Shown: positions 25,507 through 36,904 of the stretch, piece after piece | Layout: every line of letters starts with the position of its first letter | Numbering within the stretch: position 1 is the stretch's first letter | DNA from: Druceiella hillmani | Lineage: Eukaryota; Arthropoda; Insecta; Lepidoptera; Hepialidae | NCBI GenBank assembly: GCA_039881145.1 | Contig: JAYKKI010000016.1 | Span: forward strand, 9,883,001 to 9,947,000 | DNA: 64,000 bases | Reading direction: 5' to 3' | Translations under genes and position numbers: made by a program | Notes under the pieces: model-generated | Seen by the model: the letters and a program-made list of their open reading frames with translations, nothing else | The model's database searches: none | Told to the model about the DNA's origin: nothing

Positions 25507-26149
25507 TAAGCATTTCCAATATCATGATCACCCAACAAAATTACTACAGACTCGGACACTAAATTCAACAATACGTTAATCAAAGAAATTTGTACACTAC
25601 ACAAAATCAATATACATTTTACCATACCATACAAACTGAACTGAAATTCTCCTAATGAAGGATTTCATTGGACAATTGGCGAAATAATTAGGCTACAAAG
25701 AATAAAAAACAAAAACGACATTACACATCTCATACGCTATAGCATATAACAATACGATTCATTCAGCAATAAGTTAATGACCACACGAAATCCTATTTGG
25801 ACATACAAATTCGTAAACCCCTTTAGAAATGTATTACCCATAGGAATAATATCAACATTACGTGATTAAACACAAAATATATCGGAATAGGTACAACAAG
25901 TGATAGCTCAGCGTATGGCTTAGAATAACAACATATCAAAATTTAACAAAAGCACAGAATTCCCGAACTCCAAAATAGACGAAATCATTAATAATGCATA
26001 ATACAAAGACGCAGCCTGTATATAAAAGTCCTTATAAACTCATACATATGCATCCAAACAGCATAGCCGAAATAATGTGTAAACCTTCAAATACCAAGAG
26101 CGTACAAATACACACACCATAAAACGTTAAGGCGAGCCTCTATTATAGA
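25505..26149. other. Unassigned lead-in to the envelope relic
   Basis: This stretch is A- and C-rich on the plus strand, like the envelope relic that follows, and is probably part of the same inserted element. I could not place it on a polymerase or gag domain. Confidence 0.35.
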
Positions 26150-27340
26150 TGCGGAGCACTAGAAGCCATCATGCTAGTTACAATGGTCGTAGTAACTATA
26201 GAACCGTTAGATAACTCAGACGGTAGAATTAACAAAATGGAAGCCGAAATTCATCTACCAATAACCTACTTAAAGGATACTTTTCCGGACAAACAGACGC
26301 TTTATCTTACCATAGCATCACATGAACAAAATGTTCATACTACAATGAAAACCAAGCACATAAGAAATATATATAGCACGTAATAGAGACTATTAAAACA
26401 ACATTTCAATTTTAACCTCTACGAATTGAAAGCGCGATAGAGGTTATATAAAGGGATTAGACCGTGTAATAAAAACCATAACGAGAAGTTTAGATCAGGA
26501 AGAAACCCAAGATTTTAAGAAGGAAATAAGTAATCTACAAACACAAATTAATCACCTGGGCACCCGACAGAAACAGATTTTAGGTCTCGCAACTAGTATG
26601 AGAAGAGAATCCGAAAAACAACTCTGCCTAATAAAATAATCAAGATAAAATACTCATCATATTAATAAAAGAACACACATAACTTTAGTAAATTAGAGGA
26701 ACAGCTATGTAGCTATGTATCTGTTATAAGTGTATACACCCAAATTAACGATAATTTACAAATTTTACATAATATTGCATCAACGTTAACCATACCTTTT
26801 TAACAATGGCCGGTATACTATACCTTTTCACCAATAGCCGTAATGCACTCTAGTATTATATACTACAAAATGAACTCATTCAACTAACGTACGAGTCAAC
26901 TATAGAAAATATACACCACATAGAAAAGTCAATAGGCATTAAGGCTTATAGCACTACCAATAGCCTGGTCTTCATCCTGGAAATTCTCCTCGTGAGCCCT
27001 GAAAAATATGACTTTCTACGCCTATATTCTATACTCGATAAAAATGTAGCCATCGTACCCGATTCCAATTACCTAATTCTCAGAAGTATGGAGTATACAC
27101 ACCGGTAGGAAAACTGAAAACATTTCACCAAAGGAACGCAGCTTTGTCAATACCTAGAGACGCAAGAATTATCCGAGGCTGAATATTGCACCATAAAACT
27201 CATAAAACCAGAAATCGCTGAGAATTACACATACGTTACTATGATCCTACAACAAGGAAAAATATAAGCTCTGGATAATGTATGCTACTTGCGGTCATCG
27301 AGTCTAGTACAAAAGAAGCATACTAACCCATTTAGTTACA
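26150..27340 (+). pseudogene. env: Decayed errantivirus-like envelope gene
   Basis: A frame starting near 26150 has a hydrophobic leader and runs to two stops at about 26382. A second frame opens after a basic, furin-like stretch at about 26425 and carries a glycine-containing segment followed by a heptad-like region (LDQEETQDF, INHLGTRQKQ). Further downstream, out of frame with each other, are a block near 26990-27090 with a Tyr-x-Phe-Leu-Arg-Leu pattern and a Cys-containing block near 27145-27240. This order (surface part, cleavage site, fusion subunit with coiled coil, Cys-rich ectodomain) fits insect endogenous retroviruses of the gypsy/errantivirus group. The surface region is much shorter than usual, and there are many stops and shifts. 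No gag, pol or paired LTRs were recognised in the window. Confidence 0.6.
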
Positions 27341-27586
27341 GTCACGAAAAATTGCCATGTCAACATCTTGGAAAGGACACTACAAATACACAGTAAGGAA
27401 ATCCTACTTATCGAGAACATGCCCTAGCCAGAAAAAAAATTACAGGGGGAATCCCGTTAATATAAATATAAGAGACAACATGATGTTGGATGGACAACGA
27501 ACACTAACAGATAAAGCAGAGGACATCAACACACATACTGACAAAGTAGACAATCTGCCAGCTATATCTACTAAACCGAGTTGGTC

Positions 27587-28842
27587 ATATATCACTGCCT
27601 GCACAAAAAGAACATTGGCAGCCCCCAATCAGTCTATTTATCGACGCTTGCCAGATGTTTTCAGCGAACGCTCAGGTGAACATTTCTTTTTTAAATATTG
27701 CAGTGAAACATGATGCTATCGAAATAGATAGTTGGAGATGGCAATCATTAAAGCTATTCTCATTTTGGTAATCATTGAAGCTAGTTTCGGAGAAAAACAG
27801 AAACGGAACCCGGTACCATTATTAAATCGTTCTCTCTATAAACTCCTTCTTGAAAAGTGTCTGAGTTGAATAACATCCGACCGAAAGTTGAGATTAGCAC
27901 ATTTTCTGACATTTTCGTATAGTTTTCTTAAATTTTTTTTCGTTTTTTTGTTCACTTGCAAAGTATTTAATATTTGTTGACGTTGAAAATTATTCATAAT
28001 TAATGAAATATTAGAAGAATTCCAACATGTTTAGAAGGTCATGGAGAGTTCAAACATAATTCAAAATAAGAATATGAACGTTGAAATATTTCATCGGTAT
28101 AAGATTGACTTCCTTGCAAAACGTCAACTTCGTGGTTTATTTCGTCTTTAAAATTTATTGTCCTATAATCAGACGTAGTCAAAGTTATTATTTTATATCA
28201 TTATTAGCATAATTATTATCATATTTCATGTTTTTTAACAGTTGTATCTGTACAAATAGTGTTTTCTGAATGTGTTGCAATTATTTCATTTTTGATAAGC
28301 AAAGAGAAAAGTATCATATTATAAAGGTGTTTTAAAAACACTATTTTTAATCGTTTTAGACTTTTTCCTTGAACCTTTAACGGTGAAAAGTTTCGCTTAT
28401 CTTTGTCCCGCTTATTTTTAACGGTGTATTTTAACGGTCTAAGAAATAATCCCTAGTCATTCTACTGACTACAATTTACTGTCGTGGGACAATAAACTTA
28501 AGCCCGTTGTTGTAAAAGAGTCAATACTTAGAACTGTAGTTGTTTTTCGAACGAAACATCTCTTAAATACTTTCATAAACGTTATTTTTATTTATTTAAA
28601 ATGAAGAAATATGCATTTACTAAATAAAAATATATTGCCCGTGGTTGTCGTAGTAACGAGCTCTAATATCATAATCCTTTCTTCTTTTTTCTCGATAAAT
28701 ATATTTTTTAACATTGGTCGATTCTGAAGTGTGCAAAGATTTTTAAATACAGATATCGTAAGATCAATGAGACGTGATCCACAGATATAAGGGTGTTAAA
28801 ATATTTATTAATTTAGTAAATTAGGTACTTGTACTTAAAAAC
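27587..28842 (+). repeat. Left arm of a large inverted repeat
   Basis: The segment starting ATATATCACTGCCTGC matches the reverse complement of 29909-31517 almost continuously. Shared landmarks are GGAACCCGGTACCATTATTA (27808), GTGTTGCAATTATTTCATTT (28271), CCCGCTTATTTTTAACGGTG (28406) and GTGATCCACAGATATAAGGG (28773). By eye about nine in ten positions agree. The arm is about 350 bp shorter than its partner, mainly because the partner carries an insertion at 30167-30453 and about 60 extra bases near 30605-30665. A short frame with a hydrophobic start (MAIIKAILILVIIEASFG) lies at about 27739-27868; it is broken in the other arm. Confidence 0.93.
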
Positions 28843-29908
28843 AACTATGCGTTTTTAGCTAATGTACTCGCAATTACAGCATCATGATAGCTATCAATGC
28901 CATACAAGCAAACGAAATAAACAACCCAGACCAGAGGAACAAGGGAGTGAGACAACACAGACGCTTATATAGCAACGAATGTTTTACATACTGATTATAA
29001 ACATTAAACGTCGAGATACGAAACCATTCTTGAGAATGCTGACAAAAGTCAATATAAGAAGTCATCTTCAGAAAAGCTTGTCGTTGCACAAGCGAAGCCG
29101 ATGAGCAATGACCAAGCAAAAGAGAGTTATTACCAGTCGTCAAAGAATTCACACATAGCCATAGCTTATATATAGTAACTTACACCTTTGCACTTTTTAA
29201 ATAATATAATTAAAATTTGTACTTAAACTTTGTACTGAATAAATAAATTAATTTTTGGACTTTCGCAGCGTCCGCTACATAACTCACTCCTTGAAATGTT
29301 GTAAATAATCCGAACTTAAATTTGCAAAACCTATGTCTAAAATAAAAAAAAGTCAAGCAGCAGCATATTTTAGTACTTTATTTTCCACTCTATTAGAACT
29401 ATATAAAGCATATTTTTTCCGAAGCCTCAGTGTGGTTTAATCGACTCCTATTTTACTGATTCGTGAATAATCGACATTGAAATTTAAGAAGTAATGATTT
29501 TAATTCTATGTAATAAAAACACGTATTTAAAAACAACTAATTAAATAAAATAAAATTAAATAAATCTTTTTTGCCTTACATACTACTTACGTACTATATA
29601 CTTTACAAGGAGTGCTTAAGGCAAAAAAAGAGTTATTTGATTAAATTTTTTTCTTACAATGTTTTTCAACAAAAAAAATTGTTTTAATTTATGTTATTAT
29701 ACTCCCGGAATCCACAATACCAATAGTACCTATGAAATGATAACACCTAATATAAAGCTCATTCCTAAACATTTGAACTAGAAAGTTTAAAAAAATTATA
29801 AAATGGGACCAATGGAGAAACTTTCACTTGAAACATATTGAGGCTGTTGGTTGTGTAACTTGCCTTAGTACACAAATCTATTACTCCATTATTAAGCAAC
29901 TTATAGCC
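28843..29908. other. Spacer between the inverted arms
   Basis: About 1.07 kb of single-copy AT-rich sequence. A minus-strand frame at 28874-29152 (GTG at its top, first ATG about 30 codons in) ends with a hydrophobic segment (FLWSGLFISFACMALIAIMM). I do not recognise it and see no paired gene structure, so it is not called as a gene. Confidence 0.55.
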
Positions 29909-31517
29909 GTTTTTAATTACAAGTACCTAATTTACTAAATTAATAAATATTTTAAAACCCTTATATCTGTGGATCACGTCTCATTGATCTTATGATATCC
30001 GTATTTAAAAATCTTTGCACACTTCAGAATCGACCAATGTTAAAAAATATATTTATCGAGAAAAAAGAAGAAAGGATTATGATATTAGGGCTCGTTACTA
30101 CGACAACCATGGGCAATACATTTTTATTTAGTAAATACATATTTCGTCCTTTTAAATAAATAAAAACTAGCTGACCCGTGCGAAGTCTTCGCACTATATC
30201 GCCATCTAGCGTGTTCCAAGTATACAATTTGACTAAGACATTTGATGTGTCGCCCACAGATGGCGCTCATGCCAATTGTTATACAAATTAATTTTTTTAT
30301 TAACAAAAAGATTTTTTCGAATTTTTTTGGATTTTTCGCCCTAAGTAGAAAACATAAGCTTTAAGTGGGTATTTTTTTAATTTTTTTTGGTGCAGTAGTT
30401 AAAGAGATCGAGCCGCTCGACCAAAAAATACCTTTTAGAAATAATATATTTAGATAACGTTTATGAAAGTATTTAAGAGATTTTTCGTTCAAAAAACAAC
30501 TCCAGTTCTAAGTATTGACTCTTTTACAACAACGGGCTTAAGTTTATTGTCCCACGACAGTAAATTGTAGTCAGAAGAAGGACTAGGGATTATTTCTTAG
30601 ACGGGCGATTCCGATGTAGTTTATGAAAATTTTAAATTTCTAGTTTCTTAAAATATGTGCAGGTTTATACACCGTTAAAAATAAGCGGGACAAAGATGAG
30701 CGAGACTTTTCACCATTAAAGGTTGAAGGAAAAAGTCTAAAACGATTAAAAATAGTGTTTTTAAAACAGTTTAATAATATAATACTTTTCTCTTTGCTTA
30801 TCAAAAATGAAATAATTGCAACACATTCAGAAAACATTATTTGTACAGATACAACTGTTAAAAAACATATGAAATATGATGATAATTATGCTAATAATGA
30901 TATTAAATAATAATTTTGATTACGTCTGATTATAGGACAATAAATTTTAAAGACGAAATAACCCACGAAGTTGACGTTTTGAAAGGAAGTCAATCTTATA
31001 CCGATGAAATATTTTAACGATCATATTATTATTTTGAATTATGTTTGAACTCTCCATGAGCTTCTAAAAATGTTGAAATTCTCCCCTAATATTTCATTAA
31101 TTATGAATCATTTTCACCGTCAACAAATATTAAATACTTTGCAAGTGAACAAAAAAAACAAAAAAAAATCGAAAAAAAAACTATACGAAAATGTCAGAAA
31201 TTGTGTTAATCTCAACTTTCGGTCGGATGTTATTCAACTCAGACACTTTTCAAGAAGGAGTTTATAGAGAGAACGATTTAATAATGGTACCGGGTTCCGT
31301 TTCTTATTTTTCTCAGAAACTAGTTTCGATGTTTACCAAAATGAAAATAGCTTTAATGATTGCCATCTTCAACTATCTATTTCGATAGCATCATATTTCA
31401 CTGCAATATTTAAAAAATAAATGTTCACCTGAGCGTTCACTGAAGACATCTGGCAAGCATCGATATATAGACTGATTGGGGGTTGCCAATGTTCTTTTTG
31501 TGTAGGCAGTGATATAT
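29909..31517 (-). repeat. Right arm of the large inverted repeat
   Basis: Reverse complement of 27587-28842. Identity begins at GTTTTTAATTAC (29909) and ends at GCAGTGATATAT (31517), after which the flanks are unrelated. There are two length differences: the ~287-bp insertion at 30167-30453 and about 60 bases near 30605-30665. The frames that cover this arm on either strand are not conserved in the left arm, so the repeat is not held together by coding constraint. Confidence 0.93.
30167..30453 (-). mobile_element. ~287-bp non-autonomous retroelement-like insertion
   Basis: The left arm of the inverted repeat reads straight across AAATAAATAAAAA|TAACGTTTATG, whereas this arm has about 287 bp between those halves. 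That gives both insertion boundaries directly. In minus orientation the element ends GCGAAGACTTCGCACGGGTC then AGCTAGT. This is the same terminus as the fragment ending at 63650, while the bodies differ. It also contains GCGCCATCTGTGGGCG and CTAGATGGCG. A conserved 3' end with variable body fits SINEs or truncated non-LTR elements that share a tail. No frame is coding. Confidence 0.7.
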
Positions 31518-31740
31518 TTCTGATATGTTGAAATACTCTTGAGGATTAAAGCCTCGTCTAAAATATATTTTATGGCGTTGATTATTTAAAGGTTTCCAAT
31601 TTTGCAATATAATTTGCCTAGTACTATTTTATGTTGAACAATGTAATTGCTCGGGAATAAAAAAGAGAAAATGGTTTGAATACAGTTTTTAACGATCTAA
31701 GTCATATTCTATAAAATCACGTATTTATTATTTACGTATT

Positions 31741-31814
<74 letters not shown>

Positions 31815-32072
31815 GTAATAACAATAAGATAACATCAGCGAATGTTTTTAATCATGAAAAGGAAGTAGACATACTTTCATATTACGTTTCGTGCACTTAT
31901 GTATTAAGATTTTCATTTGTCATTTATCTTATGCTAGTCTTGTTTGGTTCGGGAACGAACTAGTTCTAAGGAACGCCCCATCAAACAAACTATCAAAACT
32001 AGTTTGCCTCCTCGTTTTAAACTAAATTGAACGCTATATTTATATCTATATACATACACACATACACGCGTG

Positions 32073-32146
<74 letters not shown>

Positions 32147-32387
32147 TGTATGTTTATTTACTACTGTAATAACGAATGATTCCTTTCTAAACAGTAAATA
32201 CCTTTTTCATCAATTTCGTTGCTTCAAATATCTTTTTCATAAGTTTCTTTGCAAATACACAGTCCTGCAGTTTTTCATGCTAAAAATTGTTTACATATAT
32301 TATGTAAAATATCCTTGTTGCGGACAATAAAATAAAAAACTATGGATTTTCGAAATTTAAACTTTTTACTGGTATAAAAAGAAATGG
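31518..32387. other. AT-rich flank with two (TA)n tracts
   Basis: No gene seen. Pure (TA)n lies at 31743-31813 and 32076-32143. The second is preceded by a TACATACACACATACACGCG run with mirrored TGTATGTATA. Confidence 0.7.
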
Positions 32388-32472
32388 TTTTCAGGGTTTC
32401 CCACCTGAAAAGAAAAAAAACGGTTCCCTTACAAAATCTTTAATTTTTCCGTCTGTCTATTTGTCGTAGCTC
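32388..32472 (-). repeat. Dispersed GACAGACGG repeat, minus copy
   Basis: The minus strand reads ACGACAAATAGACAGACGGA, then TTTGTAAGGGAACCG, a T-run, CTTTTCAGGTGGGAAACCCT. The same order appears on the plus strand at 33478-33545. The pair lies about 1 kb apart in opposite orientation. Confidence 0.7.
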
Positions 32473-33124
32473 TTACTTTATCTGTAATATTTCATAATTT
32501 CATTAGTTAAACTCCATATTGTTTGCACAAACATTCCAAAAGGAGCGAACTAATTTAGGTAATAAATGTTTTTTATATTTATTTTCATACATTTGTGAGG
32601 TTTCAATAAAAATATAAAGTTAGAAAAAATTGGAAACTGTTTTGTTTAGAATTTTAGGTCCATTCCGTTTTTTTCTCCAGAACCGTTTAACTTTGAAATT
32701 TAGCACAGCTATACAAAGCCTGTTACAACCGGCAAAAGTACATTTAAATAATCCTCAATAAGTAGATTTTAGAATAGGAGAATATAATTTTTTTTTAATT
32801 TCACTAGTTAATATTGTTTGGGGTACTGATTAAAAGAAGGCTCTCTCCTCGTGCTTAAAACTTTTAATTCATATAAAATGCTTACTCACAAGCATCGCTT
32901 ACCCACAGAATACAAAAGCACATACTACGATTTAGGAATTGTCAAAAGATTATTAAAAAATTAATTAATTAGTAAAATAATTAATTTAATAATAAAATTA
33001 TTATTCTCAAGGGTTCAGCTTCTCATGCATGTCTCTCTGAGAGTCAAAAGTTTGGATATTGATCACATAAGATGTATTGGAAAAATCGTCGAAAGTATCG
33101 AAATGTTATATTATGCATATTTTT

Positions 33125-33126
<2 letters not shown>
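32473..33126. other. Noncoding sequence, possible body of the dispersed repeat
   Basis: The wording near 32680-32720 (CCAGAACCGTTTAACTTTGA, AATTTAGCACAGC) is of the kind that precedes such tails in other insect repeats. I cannot define element ends. No gene was seen. Confidence 0.35.
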
Positions 33127-33167
<41 letters not shown>

Positions 33168-33168
33168 T

Positions 33169-33221
<53 letters not shown>
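33127..33221. repeat. (TA)n then (TG)n microsatellite
   Basis: About 65 bp of T/A alternation passes into about 30 bp of TG alternation at 33192-33221. Confidence 0.97.
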
Positions 33222-33223
<2 letters not shown>

Positions 33224-33477
33224 ATGTGTGTTTGAGTGTATATATGTTTGCAAATAGTTTAATAAAATACTATGTACGCTTAAATGTTTAAAGTGCTTAA
33301 ATATATAAGGAATACTCGTAGTTCAAATTTTTCTCTCGATTGAGAGGTCTTTTTCTCCGTAATTATCAAAAAAATCTTCAATTTTACAAATATCGTTATT
33401 TATAACTTGTCACCAACGTATAGGTAGAGACGAAATACCTTCCGTTTAGAATTCTTTGTGTGTTTAACTGAAAACGA

Positions 33478-33545
33478 AGACAGACGGACAACGAAGTGAT
33501 CCCATAAGAGTTCCCTATTTCCCTTTTGAGGTACGAAATCCTAAT
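33478..33545 (+). repeat. Dispersed GACAGACGG repeat, plus copy
   Basis: GACAGACGGACAACGAAGTG is followed by ATCCCATAAGAGTTCCC, TTTCCCTTTTGAGGTACGAA and ATCCTAAT. This is the best-preserved copy in the window and resembles a noncoding tail that I remember as very abundant in lepidopteran and other insect genomes. The 5' part of the element may extend back towards 33300. Confidence 0.7.
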
Positions 33546-34143
33546 AATGATTAACTTCGATTGGTTTCGGCGTCAAAACTATTAATTGAAAAACTTTGCG
33601 TTGCAGTAAATATAGTAAGTATAATAATTTGTTTCTTCATACTTGTAATTAACGCAGCGCCAATTGTACTTTTATATTTAGTAAGACCTATGTTTATTAT
33701 AATTTTTCAAAACACATTTTTGTTTTAATGCATCTTATTCCTGTTTTACCAGCACCAAAGTCATCTTATTCAGGTGAATTTACATTAAGTTTTTGTATTT
33801 TGTATATGAGTGTTCTAACATAACCAAATACTATTCCTTTATTTTTCTTTATTTCTGCTGACACTTTATCTTAAACGTAAAAGGACATACAGAAAGATAA
33901 AATAGACAAGAAATTATATCTTTATTTTATATCCGTGAATCCTCAGCACAATATTTTCATTTAAGTGCATTGGTATTAATAAAGAACCTACGCGGGAAAG
34001 CTTAATAATACACATTAAAAAATTAAATGTAAAAATAACTTAACCCTTTAACAATCAATTGTGGTCTAGCTTTTTAGTTAATAGTACGTATTGCCTATCA
34101 ACATTGGAATATTTATTAATAGAGTTTTAATATTACCATATAA

Positions 34144-34221
34144 GATAACACGGTGTTTCAATATTACTATAGTTATTTAATAAATTAAATAACCATGGTA
34201 ATATTAAAATATCGTGTTATC
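34144..34221. repeat. 78-bp fold-back (MITE-like)
   Basis: GATAACACGGTGTTTCAATA... is mirrored by ...AATATTAAAATATCGTGTTATC. The arms are about 37 bp with a few mismatches and a TAA centre, and both ends are GATAACACG. The size suits a very small hairpin element or the remnant of one. Confidence 0.8.
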
Positions 34222-35224
34222 AGCGCTTATTTTAATGACAGTAAGTACTGCATGTTTGGTTTGACATTTAATAACTAGATAGACCTATTTCCATAAAATA
34301 GTAATATTTTGTGTATTTTTATTTTTATGTAGTTTTTATGAATTATACAAACGAATATACTCTTTACATGCCTTATAAATATGATCAAAACGAAATAGTA
34401 TCGGTTTTGAAAAAGGCTTTGGTTATTTCCAAAGAAATTACTCTAACTTTAATTTGCTGGATACAATCAAGCTTATTTTTTATTTCGCCATGTTATTTTC
34501 CATCCTTATAATAGGGTCTTTGAAAGTGCTAATTAATATGCGTAACATAATGGAAAAAGTTGTTTTTTTTTATAAATCTTCCTTGGTTGCTGGACTCAAT
34601 GAATAGAGTGAATAGCTTGTAAAGCTGTTCATAAACAGATCGAAGATATATTAAAAATTTATTTGGTTAGAAGATTAAATTAAATAAATCTGTTAAGCGG
34701 TCAAATTGAAGATAATATTTCTGAAAATGTACTTTTCAGAATATAATACATATAAAAAATTTATCTAAATTTAGTTACTTTCCAAGGGGAAAAACTAACT
34801 CAAACATTTAAGAAAATTCATAACGCAGAAATTAGCTTTCATTATACGGCCACCTAGATAAATTATTGTCTTTTTTTAAATTTAATTACGTATACTGAGT
34901 TATATAAGTGAAAACTTATCACTTACAAATATATTCTTAATTTTACTAAATAAGTTCAGTATAAGAGACTATGCCTACGATGAAAGTATATGAACTTGAG
35001 GTAAATTATTTTTCATACTAAACAAATACTTCAAACTATGAAATAGTTATTTCTTTAAATTATCATATGTCATTTTTCTAAATAATTATCATAATAAAAT
35101 GCCGGAACTTCTTAGTGGCACTTTACATATTGTTCGTATAAAATATTCTGCAAATACTCACTCTTTTGATATAAACATAAATTTGATTTAATTTATTCGC
35201 AAAATTGTCTATAATATAGGATTA

Positions 35225-35273
35225 AAATACAGCAATGGTATAACTCTCATGCAGTTGTATCATTGCTATATTA
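35225..35273. repeat. Short hairpin
   Basis: AATACAGCAATGGTATAACT and AGTTGTATCATTGCTATATT pair with three mismatches, two of which could form G:U pairs in RNA, around a CTCATGC loop. The stem is about 20 bp, shorter than a typical animal miRNA precursor. Confidence 0.6.
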
Positions 35274-36904
35274 TGTTCGGATGATTGTTATGATGATTGA
35301 TTGTTACTATAGTGTCACGCTTAAAAACCTAACTTATTACCAGTATTTTTATTTCCTCTTTTTTGTACTTGATAGTATCCATAGAAATATATGAAGCCTC
35401 CATTTTCCACGCTGCAGTTGTAGTCTACACTAACGATATTCTAATGTACAAAGCTCTTGGTATTTTTTTTTATTCTTCTATCCAGAGGTCAGAAATACTT
35501 AATTGATTTTATTAATCTCCCCGTGTTACTTTTAAAATTAAGCGGTTAAAAGTTCTACACTTCGCAGAATAGGATCATGTTATATTGATTCAGTTAACTT
35601 TTTGTTCAAGAGATATAGTTTCTAAATCATTCGATTTGAACGAATTTATTCATCTAACATATGCAACAAATACAATTTAAAATTTTTCAGAGATGAATTT
35701 ATACTTATTTTTGGAAATATCTAAGACTCATACAGTACCAATAAATATATGATAACAAGATTTTAAAACTTCGAATAAAGAAAAATTGTTAAAGAAATCG
35801 ATTACGAACCCATCTTAGTCACATAATGTCAAGAAAACTATACGTTGAAAAATAATAAATTTTATACTGAATATTTCATATGTTTCAGCATAAGGGACTA
35901 GTCCTAAATTTTCAAGAAAACTAGGTATTTTTGTTTTAATAGAAATAACATAAAACTATATACAATACTATATCAATTCCGCACGAATATCTAATAATAA
36001 TTTTCACGTGAAAACTTCAATCTTTATGTAATTTTTAGGATTCACTTTAGTATACGTACCTGTGTCCATCTACTAGTGTTCATCTTAGAAACGTTTTGAC
36101 GAAATTTACCACAGTGATAAAGCGCTTTAACCGGAAATATATGAATACAAAAATACAAAAATATTTAAGTGAGAATTTAAGAAGGCGCAAACAAAAAATT
36201 CAATTTTTTTCCGATTATTTTTTGTATGTCTTACAAGAATTGCAAAATTATTATTTTTTTGTTCTTATGAAAGGTAGCCTAGAACTAGATATATTTCTAA
36301 AACTGTCCACAAAATTATTTTCGGAAAAATGTTGACATGAAATATGTTCTATAACTATTCACATAGACATTTGGGGAGGAGGGAGGCAAACAAATAACAT
36401 TTGTTTTATTTTATATACCTATCGATTGAAACATGAAATAAAAGATAATATTATTGGGGTGCTTCTAGAGATCCCCGTATTTTTATATATATTTTCCAAT
36501 TGTCTCTTTTCAAAAACTTCTGAAAATCTTTCTGACTCCAACTCAAATTTTTGAGGTTTTGAGATATTCATGTTATTTTTGGGGCCGTAAATTTCTTTTA
36601 CCGGTCAGTATATAAAAACGTGTTTAAAATTAATGATTCTAAATAGTTTAATGAATATAATATAAAAAAATTACTATGTATGCAAAATGGTGTTCGTAAC
36701 CCTTGGAGTACGACTTCTATTCCTATTTATCAGTATCAAATTAATTTCATTTAGTCTTACATTTTCTTTAAAGTCTCACCTGTTATCTGTAATGGGTAAA
36801 ATTTATATGCTGATTATTTTGTAACAGACCTAATTTTCAAAGTTTTTTTAACCTTTTCATATGAGTTTAAGAGCAATATATTATAAATACTTTAATAAAT
36901 TGTA

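Larger units (their letters stand above)
33546..36902. other. AT-rich sequence, two small fold-backs, no gene
   Basis: Apart from the hairpins at 34144-34221 and 35225-35273, I see only short chance frames (for example 66 codons at 34311-34511 and 79 codons at 36096-36335) without recognisable motifs. Confidence 0.5.

Noticed and set aside
28874..29152. 92-codon minus-strand frame with a hydrophobic C-terminus in the inverted-repeat spacer
   Set aside because: The top codon is GTG, the first ATG is about 30 codons later, and I recognise no family; no clear splice site supports it. Worth a database search but not called.
27587..31517. A pair of long terminal repeats
   Set aside because: LTRs are direct repeats; these arms are inverted, and no primer-binding site or polypurine tract was identified at their edges.
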